Positions 22,214 through 32,712 of a stretch of DNA of 64,000 nt are shown piece after piece. The translations under genes and the position numbers were made by a program. Below the pieces are notes generated by a model that saw only the letters and a list, made by a program, of their open reading frames with translations, did not search any database and was not told where the DNA came from. Each line of letters starts with the position of its first letter. Positions within the stretch are counted from its first letter, which is position 1. The DNA is from Rhyzopertha dominica (Eukaryota > Arthropoda > Insecta > Coleoptera > Bostrichidae). The DNA lies in assembly GCA_025024175.1 (NCBI GenBank), contig QCXZ01000138.1, positions 53,043,092 to 53,107,091 of the forward strand, written 5' to 3'.

Positions 22214-23113
22214 GCATATAAGATCTCTTATCGTTGAAAGAAAAGATTTTTTCTTGTTATTCCCAATTATTAATCTCTAATTATTGTTCTGGGCAAAACC
22301 GAGACAATCTTCCAATCGCCGGAAAACCTGGCGGAGCCCAAAATCGCGCTCGCCAAATTTGCCGCTCGTTATCTCCGCAGAAGCAAACTAAAGGCATTTC
22401 GCTAATCGCATCCGACGTTCAATTATTAACAAAGCACTAACTCGGGTTGCCTGCAGCGCTGTTGCGGTTATGGCAATATTTTAATTATGATCTACATAGC
22501 GCTGCCTGATAACGCAATTGCCACATATAATAAATTAGCGCGCTGCTCTGTCAAATTACCAGAGCTTAGCAATTAATTTTATTAATGCCATCCGATAATT
22601 GTTTTATTCATCGGTTCGGAGACCGGGCGTATGCGCTATCGATTCGGGAGCTTTAAAAGCGGAGAGGATTTGTTCAAGCCGCCTGGAATTATTGAAAAGT
22701 ATGGTGCCGCCGAGGAAGTTTGGGCTGTCAACGTTTTAAAGTGACGAAGAAGGAAGGACCCTCGGCGCTGCATCCGGGAATGAACTCAGTTTTATAGTCG
22801 ACCTGCTACGCAGTCAACGATATATTGAAGCAGAGAAATTATTTTTTATATGCATGTAGCAAAACGTTCATAAAGTAATTCTAAACACTTGGAAAAAATT
22901 CTTTATCTTGGTCTGCAAACTACTCCTGAACGACATATATGTCAAAAATCCTTTACCTTTCATGCGTTTTTTTTAACTTTGGGGATAAATAATAGTCTGA
23001 CGGTGCTAAATCGAGAGAATAGGGAGGCTAGTCAACTAACTAATAACCATTTTTCTAATGGATTCCACGTAATAATTCTTGCCAACTAACGTAAAAATAC
23101 TCTTACGTATATC
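22214..23113. other. Intron 2 GC-richer non-coding island
   Basis: Between about 22270 and 22810 the base composition rises well above the background. It contains homeodomain-type cores (CAATTATTAAC, TTTTAATTATG, GCAATTAATTTTATTAATG) and no sustained frame. No transposon signature is seen. It is one of the strongest candidate enhancers of C15 in the window; this is inference from composition and position. Confidence 0.4.
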
Positions 23114-24510
23114 TACGCTCGCCGACACGAAAAATTTTTGACGTTTTGTGATCTTTTATTATTATAATATCTCAAACGCAAACATGACAACATGTTTTAA
23201 GTATTTTCTGACAACAATTTAACCTTTATTTGAAGAAGAAATTGATTTTAAATAAAAACTCATATGAGAAATCTGACAAGTGTAAATCACATTTTAAAGT
23301 GGTGTTGTTATGGCTATCAATCACGAAACCGCGGCTGCTATTGTTACAATGCTTCAAGACGGAAGAACTGAGCGATATGTTGCCCAACAGTATCACATAT
23401 CCAATAGCAATGTGCACCGTATTTTTACACGTTTCTTGGAAACTGGAGCTTACACCAGACGATCTGGAACTGGTCCCCAACGNAGAACTAACGCTCATGA
23501 TGANCGGTATATCGTCTTACAGTCTTCGAGATCGTCGTGCTACGGCTGTAGAGATCAGAAATCGACTTCATCGAGCTTGGNATACCAATGTAAGCGAGCG
23601 GACAGTTAGACGAAGACTTGGAGAAGCCAATCTTACCAGTCGTAGACCTGCAACAGGCCTAGAGCTTCTTAGGCGTCATCGTTTGCACGACTTCAGTTTG
23701 CCAGAAATCACGAGCGCTGGGGTGAAAATGAATGGGGACGCGTTTTGTTTACCGATGAGTCCAGATTTAGCCTGCGGTCTCCAGATGGTCGTGCGAGAGT
23801 ATGGCGAAGACAACAAGAGCGTTTTGCAGAATGTACCTTCAGTCCCAGGGTAGGTTACCAAAGAGGCTCAGTTATGAGGCTCCTGAACTGCTGCCAGGTA
23901 CATTGATGAAATTCTCCAAGATCTTGATTTTATTGGACATGACTTTCTTCTGGTGCCAGACCTCACACCGCAAGAATCACACAACAGTACTTAAACGAAT
24001 TAAACCTTCCTGTTATGGAGTGGCCAGCGATAAGTCCAGATGTGAACCCAGTTGAACATGTTTGGGACATGCTTGAACGAAGGATGCGAAGTCGTGTTCC
24101 TGCTGCTTAAACTTTAAATCAGATGCAGCAAGCTCCTTTAGAGGAATGGGAACGTATTCCTAAAGAGGACATTCACCATTTGATTTTAGGCAAGCATTAA
24201 TTCGAGCACGTAGGGACTACATCCGTTATTAAAAATGCGTCTTTCCAGTTTTTGATAGCAAATTGTTTCAGTTTTGATTAATTTAACGTCATTTTGCAAC
24301 ATCAGTTTGTGCTTTTTCGTCCTCATTTATTAATTTGCAGCAAAACAATTTTTCTTTTCAAATAATCGTTCAATTGTTGTTAAATAATACTTAAAACATG
24401 TTTTTATGTCTCTCTTTAAGATATTATAATAATAAAACATTACAAAGCGTCTAGATTTTTAATTTGTTTTAAAAAATTCAGTTGCTCCGTTTTTCGTGCC
24501 GGTGACTGTA
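23114..24510 (+). mobile_element. Decayed Tc1-like element with long terminal inverted repeats
   Basis: The ends are TA dinucleotides at 23114-23115 and 24509-24510. The inner sequences form an imperfect inverted repeat of 150-190 bp: about 12 of the first 16 bases match, then shared blocks such as TTTTATTATTATAATATCT and AACATGTTTTAAGTATT. Inside lies a broken transposase gene. A TA target, a right end starting CAGT and the transposase type fit the Tc1 family. One end has a deletion relative to the other. Confidence 0.85.
23310..24232 (+). pseudogene. Tc1-like transposase, frameshifted
   Basis: It begins MAINHETAAAIVTMLQDG with a paired-type helix-turn-helix (RYVAQQYHISNSNVHRIF). A second DNA-binding helix follows (ERTVRRRLGEANLTSRRP), then a catalytic region in changing frames: FTDES-like sequence near 23750, RSPDGR and VWRRQQERF, a DNARPH-like segment near 23960, and LNLPVMEWPAISPDVNPVEHVW near 24000-24065. 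The C-terminus ends RDYIRY. Three N positions, several frameshifts and stops make it inactive. The order and length (about 300 codons) match Tc1-family DDE transposases. Confidence 0.82.
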
Positions 24511-25731
24511 CCTATTTTGTAAGACATTTTAAAGTAATTACAAACGAAACCAGTTGACAAGTATGTCACAAGTATTGACATTTGTTATTGTTTTGCAAAA
24601 CATTTTGTGTCAAAAATTTTGTTACATACGTTAATGGGAGATTTTGTAAGAACTACTCTAATATTTCTAAATTTAATTCTATTCTAAAACAAGTATGGAA
24701 ACAGTTTGCAAATAATGCACGAGTACTAATATCACTACGTAATACTGAACGATAACATAACAATAAATTGATTTTGCCTCTAAGAAACGATTGCTAAAGC
24801 AATTTGCAAACTTTTAATAGTCAGAAACCATTAGTGAATGAACACCGGTTTTTGCAAAAACAAACTAAACAATTGTACATTACATAAAACTTCCTGTTTA
24901 CGATCGATAACAATGTAAGTTTTTATTGAAATACTTTATTTCTATTACTCGAAAGTACAAGATCGAAGCGTTTCGTATTCTGAAAGTCCGAGCAAACATT
25001 CAGCCGTGTTTGCGCCAAACGCTCGCACACACGGAATATGATAACACCGCCCAAACAGAGTTAGGTGTTGATACAATGAAGCTTTCATATTTAATTAACA
25101 CCTAATTAAACTACGCTGGTGTTGGGGCGTATAAACCCTCATTAACCGGGAGCGGCACCAGGGCTGTAATTTTAATTATCTTCAAGTGATTAATAATTAC
25201 GCGAGTTCTGCCGTAGTTAACTGTATACAACTAAGTGGGGGCGGTGAGGACGGTAATGGTATACGGGGAGAATTTCCATAAAGATCATGGAAGCCGCGCT
25301 GCTCTTGTAATTAGATGAATTCAGGAATATAAATTGATTTAGTGTGGGTGTAGTAGGAAAAGGGAGGAACCATAATTCGAGATTTTCCTCTGGAAGCGGT
25401 CGATATCAGGAAAATAAAAGTACTTACCGTATACTAAACGAAATAAGCTTGTATTGCTCTGCTATGGTTTAAATAGTTAAATACTTCTATAATGGGGGGG
25501 GTCACAAATAAATCATCTCATTCTAATTTCGTCTGAACTGCCTGCCTTGCAGGTGGAAGTAATTTCAGTACATGATATTTCAGATCATCATCTTATTTCT
25601 GCTAGCTTTAATATATTGAATAGACTGTCCAAACCTAAATTAATTACAATCTTTTTACAGAGCATTTAATTGGTGTTCTCTAGCATTGTAATTGTAGTAC
25701 AGACAATATTGATACTAAAGTTAAGATGTTT
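24511..25731. other. Intron 2 non-coding with GC-richer island
   Basis: About 24960-25350 is a GC-richer block with AATTAACACCTAATTAA, TTTTAATTATC and GATTAATAATTACG homeodomain-type sites. No coding potential is seen. A run of G lies near 25493-25500. The segment ends at the AACGG target of the BEL element. Confidence 0.4.
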
Positions 25732-25736
25732 AACGG

Positions 25737-25904
25737 TGTTAAAAATTAGAAGGCATAGAAAAATAATAGCGAGTATCTGACATATATCAAACAGAGTCAC
25801 AAGTTATATTTTAAAAAGTTTTCCTGCGTTGTATCGTTAAAGCTTAATACAATCTTCAAATTAACGGACTGGGTTTTATTGATCGTTGGAACGTATTTTT
25901 CACA
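25737..25904 (+). repeat. BEL/Pao 5' LTR
   Basis: 168 bp, starting TGTTAAAAATT and ending TTTTTCACA. It matches 31253-31420 at every base compared and is preceded by AACGG. Confidence 0.95.
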
Positions 25905-25907
25905 TTT

Positions 25908-25925
25908 TGGTGCCGAAACCCGGGA
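25908..25925 (+). other. BEL/Pao tRNA primer binding site
   Basis: TGGTGCCGAAACCCGGGA begins three bases after the 5' LTR, in the position and with the TGG start expected of a minus-strand primer site. I do not assign the tRNA. Confidence 0.75.
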
Positions 25926-25967
25926 ACTTGCGAAGGTCTGTAAGAAGCTGATTTTGAACGTTGGAAA

Positions 25968-28900
25968 ATGGAATTATCGTTACGGAAAACTTGTCGTGCT
26001 CTTTTAACAAGGCTTATAAATGGTGCGGACGACCTCCTAAAAGAAGAGGATATTGATGTGTCTGAGATTAATATATTGATCGCAAGAGTGAAGGCAGCTA
26101 AAGGTAACTTAAGTGACGCTAACGAAAAAGTTTTAGCCAAAATGAACGAGAACGATCTAAATGAAGACCAGCTGCAGGCAGAATTTGAAAAATGTTTAGA
26201 GTACAACGATGCTGCTGTCATGTGTATTGCAAAACTTGAACAAAGGTTACAGTCGGATAGAGGACATGGAACTCATGATGCAGTTCAAGCAGAGAGGGCA
26301 CTAATTTCAATGAAAAGGAAAACGGTGAGATTACCTAAGCTAGAATTAGTTAAATTCAATGGCAATCCACAAGATTGGCAACAGTTTTGGGAACAGTTTA
26401 GCTTAAACATTCACAATAACGATGAACTAGATGACTCGGCTAAATTCAGTTATTTAAAAAGCGCATTAATAGGAAGAGCTGCTGATACTATTAATGGATT
26501 GCTTTCTAGTCAGAGTTGTTATAAGGATGCCATTGAATTATTAAAACAGGAATTTGGAGACGTAGAAAGAATCGTAGATAGTTATATTCAACAGTTACTG
26601 ATGTTGCCGTCAATAAAGAATAAAAATGACGTTTTGGCTTTACGGAAATTGTATAACGCAGCAAGCACTATATGTAGATCCCTCCACTCTCTGGGAGTTT
26701 CTTCCGAACAGTATGGCATGACGTTCAAATCAATTGTGTTGAAAGCCCTGCCATATTCCATGAGAATAGAATTCAACAAAAAATGCAAGTCAGACATTCC
26801 ACAAACACCATCAAGTTTTATGTTGGAAAAAGGCACAAAACGTAATTCAGAAATAGAATATGAAGAACAAATCACCAAGATTTTGCATTTCTTGAAACTT
26901 GAAATTGAATCAGTTGAAGAAGCTAAAAGAATGGACGGATGTGACAGAAAAGTACCTAGCATTAACGCGTTTGGAAGAAATAATAAGATTTGCACTGCAG
27001 CAGAGTTATTAACCGGCACCGTTGAAAATAAAAAGGAGTCTTGTTTGTTTTGTCATTCAAAAGATCATCTGACACAAAAATGTGATTCCACAATTAGTTT
27101 GACTGAAAAAAAGGATATCCTGAAACAAAATTCGAGATGTTTTAGGTGTACAAAGAGGAATCACAGTGCACGTTTTTGTAGGAAAAATGTTAGATGTTCT
27201 AAGTGCAATGGTCGTCATGTTACAGCGGTTTGTGATCCAAACTATCCAAATAGAACATCTTCAGGTTATAGACTCACTGAACAGCCATCAGCGATGAAGC
27301 AGGAAGGGGTAAATCATACTCAAACGACTAATTTGTTCGCCGATGGGAATCTCCTCGATGTATACCTACAAACAGCATGCGCTTTTATTTCACCCACAAG
27401 TACCACAGATGTTTTCATTAGACTAGTCATTGATAGCGGAAGCCAACTAACGTTCATAAAGGAAAGCTTATCAAGAAAATTGGATTTACCAGTAATTGGA
27501 ACACGTAGAATAGCCATTTTAGCATTTGGAAACAGTGAATCGTCGCCTGGGAGGTTGTGTCGTCGTGTGCTGGTGAAATTGAAGAGCCAACACACAAATG
27601 AGGTTGTTTGTATGGAAGCAGTAGAAATAGAAGAAATTTGTTTGGATTCATTAAAAACGCCCAAAATTACTGACCCGGTTATAAAAGACTTTGCAAAGGA
27701 TTATCAGCTGGCAGATGTCAACAAAGAACGTATTGAAATATCAGGCTTATCAATGTTAATAGGTGCTGATAACTATTGGAAGATAGTAAAAGAAGAAACG
27801 AAGAGATTAAGTAACACACTATCAGCAATAAATACCGTAATTGGATGGACCTTGTTAGGATCGAATCATCATGTTTTTTCTGAACAAACTTTCGTCAGTT
27901 TTGGTGTATGCCATACTTTTCACGTCCAAAACCAATCAGAAATCGACTTGAAAGAATTTTGGGATTTGGAAAGAATTGGTATAAAGAGTGATGAAGACAG
28001 CTCTGTAGAAAAAACTACACTACAATTTATGGAAGAGAACATAGAGTTCAGAGGTGGCAGATACAGTGTGAAGTTGCCTTGGTTGAACACATCTGCACAA
28101 CTGGATTCCAACTACAGTGGCGCACTTTCAAGAGTAACAAGTTTAACAAGAAAACTTACACGGAATGGTAAACTTCAGGAGTATGATTTTGCAATGAGGG
28201 AGTATTTAAGAAACGACTGTGCTGAAATAGCTGCATCTTCCAAGTGTGACCGAATATATTATATGCCACATCGAGCAGTATATCGTGAAGATAAAGAAAC
28301 TACGAAAATAAGAATTGTTTTTGATGCCTCTGCTCATTCGCCGGGATATCCGTCACTGAATGACATGCTGAGTTCTGGGGAAAATATCGTACCGGAGCTG
28401 TTACGTGTATTGTTGAATTTTAGAATTGGTAAAGTAGGACTTACAGCAGATATTGAAAAGGCGTTTTTGCAAATCTCTCTGGATGAAGATGAACGTGATA
28501 CTCATCGATTTTTGTGGTATGAACAACCAGTTGATGACGAAAATGTATTGCCGAAGCTGATTTCGTATCGTATGAAACGAGTTACTTTCGGTGTTACTTG
28601 CAGTCCCTTCTTATTGGCAGCAACATTGCATAAACATCTGTTAAATCAAGATAAGAGCGATAGAGAGCTATGCGATGTTCTTCGCCAGTCATTTTATGTC
28701 GATGATTTGGTAATATCCGCTGATGATGAAGAGAGTGGAGCACATATATTTAAAGTTGCTACTAGAGTTATGAGGAATGCGAACATGAACCTACGAAAGT
28801 GGTATACCAATAATAAAGGATTAAGCAAGTTATGTGAGCATGAACATGGCAAATCAGATGTAAGGAAGGTGTTGGGATTGCAATGGTTTCTAAATACCGA

Positions 28901-31265
28901 CGAAATCGCTGTAGATTTGAAGACAATTTTATATAATTCTGAGTCAAAGAATTTAACCAAAAGGTATATCTTGCAAACGATTTCAATGGTGTACGATCCA
29001 TTAGGCTTTCTTGGACCGTTTACTGTACGAATGAAGATACTATTGCAAGAAATTTGGAAAGCACGTATAGGTTGGGATGATACGTTGCCAGAAAGCTTAG
29101 CCAGTGAATGGGTGAAATGGAGATCAGAATTAATGCGCTTGGATCAATTAGCGGTACCTAGGTGTGCTTTACTATTTCCTAGGAAATTAGTTGAATTGCA
29201 TATTTTTGCTGACGCTAGCCCCCGTGCGTATGGAGCAGTGGCCTATATCAAGACAATTTCTAGCAAAGAATCTTCATGTGAGATCTTGATGTCTAAAAAC
29301 AGGATTGCTCCTATTAATGATAATGGGAAGGACTCACTAACATTACCAAAGTTGGAACTGACAGCAGCACTTTGTGCTGCAAGGCTACAAAATTATATAA
29401 TTAAAAATTTCAGGGTAAAATTTGATAGACTCTACTTGTGGTCCGATTCAAAAATAACTTTGTACTGGATATATGGCAATCCGAACAAATGGAAACAGTA
29501 CGTCCGCAATAGAGTAATGGAAATTAACACGCTATCAAAAGGTGAATGGAGACACTGTCCTGGCTCTGAAAATCCTGCTGATATGTTGACCAGGGGAGTT
29601 AAAATCACAATACTAATTGAGTCTGAAGTATGGAGGAATGGTCCCCAATGGCTGAGCGGTGACGAGAAGTACTGGCCTACTGATGATAGTAAAGGTGTTG
29701 AAAATGAAGATGCTATATCAACTTTGCTCAACGTTACTGACACAACAGAAGTTTATGGAGAACCGGTTTTTAGAATTGAAAATTATAGCAGTCTTGAAAG
29801 GATATTAAGGATAACAGCCTACGTGTTTCGAATAATTCGCAATTTAAAAGCTGTTAATGGAAAGGAAACTGGATACCTTTCGAAGCAGGAACTATGTAAT
29901 GCTGAAAATTATTGGATAAAGTTAACTCAGCAACAAAAGTTTAAAAAAGAACTACAAGGCCTAAAACAGAACGGAAACAAGGATAGAAGTTCCTCCCTAT
30001 TGATGTTAAATCCATTCATAGATGATAAAGGAATAATAAGACTTGGAGGGCGATTGGAATTTTCAGATTTACCTTATGAAACAAAACATCCTATAATTTT
30101 GCCAAAGAATTCATGCTTAGGAGATCGGTTGGTGTGGAGTGCTCACATAAGGACATGTCATGGTGGTATTGGTATTACGTTAGCAGAAATTAGAAAACGC
30201 TTTTGGATTATCCAAGGACGACAGCGTATTAAAAGTATTTTAAGGAAATGCGTGATGTGTCAGAAGTTGCGAGGAAAGTCCGCTCATGAACCTTTTGCTC
30301 CGCTTCCCAAGGAAAGGCTATGTGCTGTGAGTCCATTTAAAATATCTGGAATTGACTTTGCCGGCCCACTATTTGTTAAGAAAGGAGATACCAACAGGGA
30401 GAAAGTGTATATTATGTTGATAACATGTGCAATAGTAAGAGCTGTACATTTAGAACTTGTACCCAACTTGAGCACTGAAGGTTGCTTACTGGCTTTGCGC
30501 AGATTTTTTGCTAGAAGAGGTGTTCCAGACGTGATATATTCTGATAACGCAAAAACATTTAAACGTGCTGCTCTGGAGTTCAAAGAACTTAAGAAACTTT
30601 TGAATGAAAGAAAGATACAAGACCTGACTACAAGCTTAAAAATAAAATGGAAATTCAGTTGCGAAAGTGCTCCATGGTGGGGAGGCTTTTGGGAAAGACT
30701 TGTAAGGAGCGTTAAAACATGCTTAAAGAGTACCTTGGGGAAATCTTGCCTTAACTACGATGAACTTATGACTGTTTTGACAGAGGTAGAAGCAATTGTA
30801 AATTCAAGGCCATTAACTTATATCGACGATGACACAGAAAATTTGTTAATCTTGACTCCTTCACATTTTTTAGTCGGCCACAATTACAATGAATTCGATG
30901 TGGATTTAGAGAAGCAGCCAGCCAATCGGAATGAAATACTCAAGCTCTGGAAAATAAGATTAAATACAGGTAAAAGATTTTGGAAGTTTTGGCTAACCGA
31001 CTATTTACAGAGCCTAAGGTCAGCCCATCTTGGTAATCAGGAGCGCTCAAGGTCAATTAAGGTGGATGATGTCGTCATTATCCAGGACGAAAATCTCCCT
31101 AGGCAGCTGTGGAAGATGGCTAAGGTAGTGAAAACATTTCCTGGTCGTGACGGAAGAGTACGTAGCTGCGAAGTTAGAACTGCAAGTCGCACAGTTCTTC
31201 GACGACCAGTACAACGTCTAATTCCTTTGGAATTGTTGCCCGCCGGGGAGGATGTTAAAAATTAG
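25968..31265 (+). CDS. BEL/Pao Gag-Pol polyprotein (1765 aa)
   Basis: One fused frame. A Gag region spans about 1-345. Three zinc knuckles follow: C359-C362-H367-C372, C391-C394-H399-C404, and a short one at C410-C413-H417-C422. Then come an aspartic protease (DSG 489-491), RT (Asp828 and YVDD 910-913), RNase H (Asp1082, Glu1130, Asp1160), and an integrase zinc site (H1393, H1398, C1428, C1431). The integrase core has Asp1463, Asp1526 and Glu1576 (in WGGFWERLVR). A C-terminal domain of about 100 residues characteristic of BEL/Pao (WKFWLTDYLQSLR) ends the protein. All catalytic residues are present and no stop interrupts the frame. The last codons and the TAG stop lie within the 3' LTR. No env is seen. 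Confidence 0.95.
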   Translation: MELSLRKTCRALLTRLINGADDLLKEEDIDVSEINILIARVKAAKGNLSDANEKVLAKMNENDLNEDQLQAEFEKCLEYNDAAVMCIAKLEQRLQSDRGHGTHDAVQAERALISMKRKTVRLPKLELVKFNGNPQDWQQFWEQFSLNIHNNDELDDSAKFSYLKSALIGRAADTINGLLSSQSCYKDAIELLKQEFGDVERIVDSYIQQLLMLPSIKNKNDVLALRKLYNAASTICRSLHSLGVSSEQYGMTFKSIVLKALPYSMRIEFNKKCKSDIPQTPSSFMLEKGTKRNSEIEYEEQITKILHFLKLEIESVEEAKRMDGCDRKVPSINAFGRNNKICTAAELLTGTVENKKESCLFCHSKDHLTQKCDSTISLTEKKDILKQNSRCFRCTKRNHSARFCRKNVRCSKCNGRHVTAVCDPNYPNRTSSGYRLTEQPSAMKQEGVNHTQTTNLFADGNLLDVYLQTACAFISPTSTTDVFIRLVIDSGSQLTFIKESLSRKLDLPVIGTRRIAILAFGNSESSPGRLCRRVLVKLKSQHTNEVVCMEAVEIEEICLDSLKTPKITDPVIKDFAKDYQLADVNKERIEISGLSMLIGADNYWKIVKEETKRLSNTLSAINTVIGWTLLGSNHHVFSEQTFVSFGVCHTFHVQNQSEIDLKEFWDLERIGIKSDEDSSVEKTTLQFMEENIEFRGGRYSVKLPWLNTSAQLDSNYSGALSRVTSLTRKLTRNGKLQEYDFAMREYLRNDCAEIAASSKCDRIYYMPHRAVYREDKETTKIRIVFDASAHSPGYPSLNDMLSSGENIVPELLRVLLNFRIGKVGLTADIEKAFLQISLDEDERDTHRFLWYEQPVDDENVLPKLISYRMKRVTFGVTCSPFLLAATLHKHLLNQDKSDRELCDVLRQSFYVDDLVISADDEESGAHIFKVATRVMRNANMNLRKWYTNNKGLSKLCEHEHGKSDVRKVLGLQWFLNTDEIAVDLKTILYNSESKNLTKRYILQTISMVYDPLGFLGPFTVRMKILLQEIWKARIGWDDTLPESLASEWVKWRSELMRLDQLAVPRCALLFPRKLVELHIFADASPRAYGAVAYIKTISSKESSCEILMSKNRIAPINDNGKDSLTLPKLELTAALCAARLQNYIIKNFRVKFDRLYLWSDSKITLYWIYGNPNKWKQYVRNRVMEINTLSKGEWRHCPGSENPADMLTRGVKITILIESEVWRNGPQWLSGDEKYWPTDDSKGVENEDAISTLLNVTDTTEVYGEPVFRIENYSSLERILRITAYVFRIIRNLKAVNGKETGYLSKQELCNAENYWIKLTQQQKFKKELQGLKQNGNKDRSSSLLMLNPFIDDKGIIRLGGRLEFSDLPYETKHPIILPKNSCLGDRLVWSAHIRTCHGGIGITLAEIRKRFWIIQGRQRIKSILRKCVMCQKLRGKSAHEPFAPLPKERLCAVSPFKISGIDFAGPLFVKKGDTNREKVYIMLITCAIVRAVHLELVPNLSTEGCLLALRRFFARRGVPDVIYSDNAKTFKRAALEFKELKKLLNERKIQDLTTSLKIKWKFSCESAPWWGGFWERLVRSVKTCLKSTLGKSCLNYDELMTVLTEVEAIVNSRPLTYIDDDTENLLILTPSHFLVGHNYNEFDVDLEKQPANRNEILKLWKIRLNTGKRFWKFWLTDYLQSLRSAHLGNQERSRSIKVDDVVIIQDENLPRQLWKMAKVVKTFPGRDGRVRSCEVRTASRTVLRRPVQRLIPLELLPAGEDVKN
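31245..31252 (+). other. BEL/Pao polypurine tract
   Basis: GGGGAGGA directly before the 3' LTR. It lies inside the polyprotein frame, which continues 13 bases into the LTR. Confidence 0.75.
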
Positions 31266-31420
31266 AAGGCATAGAAAAATAATAGCGAGTATCTGACATA
31301 TATCAAACAGAGTCACAAGTTATATTTTAAAAAGTTTTCCTGCGTTGTATCGTTAAAGCTTAATACAATCTTCAAATTAACGGACTGGGTTTTATTGATC
31401 GTTGGAACGTATTTTTCACA
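31253..31420 (+). repeat. BEL/Pao 3' LTR
   Basis: 168 bp, identical by eye to 25737-25904 and followed by AACGG (31421-31425). Its first 13 bases contain the end of the polyprotein frame. Confidence 0.95.
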
Positions 31421-31720
31421 AACGGTTATTTAAATTTGCTTTTTGATCTCCATGCACCATTTCGTACAGAAAGGGTACAAAACGGTATCAACCGTGATCA
31501 ACAGATAACCTAAGGTACATGATGGCATTGCGTGATAATGCAGTGTCTACCTTTAAACGGAGAAACTTACCACAAAACATTAAGAAATCTTGTGACATCA
31601 ACTATACAGAAGGAAAATAAAATTTTATAATCGGAGCTAAACGACCTTAATATAATTAAAAAGAAAGGGTCTGATGCTATCCCAGCAAATAAAAAAATTT
31701 TTATTTACCTCGGTCCAATA

Positions 31721-32712
31721 TAAGATAATATTTTCTCGGAAAGATCGCCGTCTCTTGAAAACATTAACAAAAAGTTATTAGTCTGACGTTTCGATTATTC
31801 CTGTAATCAAATCAAAATTTGCCTGGCACAAGTTCACACAAAATTTTGAATGTAAATAAACAAATCACCAAGGAAGCGAGAGGTCATAGAAACAACGTGC
31901 CAACCTTATAAAAAAGAACCTAACGACGAAAAAGAAACTACCTACCTACTAGATATACACGAACTACTTGGTAAAAGATAACTACAAAATAGCCTTCCAA
32001 ATGTCACCTAACTCATAATTTCCACAATCCCTATTAAAATTATTAGTATTCCTGCAAATTACTATAGCTTCTTTTATTAGACGTTTGTGATATTTTTCTC
32101 TATGTAAATTTTTTTTTATCCAAGTCAATCATGTGTTTAGTCAAATATGAGTGTTCAGCTACGGAAGATTTATCTATCTGTTGCAGTCTAATAGCACGTA
32201 TGTGTTCTTTTCTTTTAGTTTGACCTATGTAACACTTACCACAAGAACAAGTAATTTTGTAAACATTTTCGCTCTCTGAATGTACTTTATCTTAAGTAGA
32301 ACTTAAAATTTTAACTAAATTATTATATGTACTATTAACAACTAAAATATTATGTTTTCTAAGCATCCTCTTTAACTTTTCCGAAAGGCCTTGTACATAA
32401 GGCAAACTCAACTTCAATTTACTTTGTCCTGGTTGAGAATATATTTGATTTGGATGAGCACTTTTATTAAAAACTGACCAAATATTCTTTTTGCTATAAC
32501 CATTTCTCGCTAGCGCTGATTTAAGATGATACATCATTTTTTGTAAAGAACTTTCGTCTGAGATGCTATTCTTTTGAGAGGGAGGGTGGTGAGATGTGGC
32601 ATGTAAATATCTGTCTGTGTGTGTTGGTTTTCTGTAAACCTTATGTCCTAACTGTCCAGTGTTTATTCTGTAAATTTGGAACTCCATAGTAAATTTTATG
32701 TCAGGATTTTAT
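31721..32712 (-). mobile_element. Truncated PLE copy, GIY-YIG side
   Basis: This is homologous to 51953-53232. Both begin TAAGATAATATTTTCTCGGAAAGAT on the plus strand. On the minus strand a 131-codon piece (32687-32292) carries the linker between RT and endonuclease. GIY-YIG endonuclease remnants follow at lower coordinates (CYIGQTKRK-like near 32220). Compared with the other copy it lacks the RT catalytic part, has an internal deletion of about 11 codons, and has a stop near 32292. It is dead and 5'-truncated. Confidence 0.75.

Larger units (their letters stand above)
25737..31420 (+). mobile_element. Intact BEL/Pao LTR retrotransposon (5684 bp)
   Basis: Two 168-bp LTRs, identical by eye, flank one 1765-codon gag-pol frame. 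The target duplication AACGG is at 25732-25736 and 31421-31425. A primer binding site follows the 5' LTR and a purine tract precedes the 3' LTR. It lies in intron 2 of C15, antisense to the gene. Identical LTRs and an uninterrupted frame indicate very recent insertion. Confidence 0.95.

Noticed and set aside
26588..30583. Minus-strand frames of 63-143 codons within the BEL element
   Set aside because: Antisense shadows of the gag-pol frame; none has a recognisable motif.
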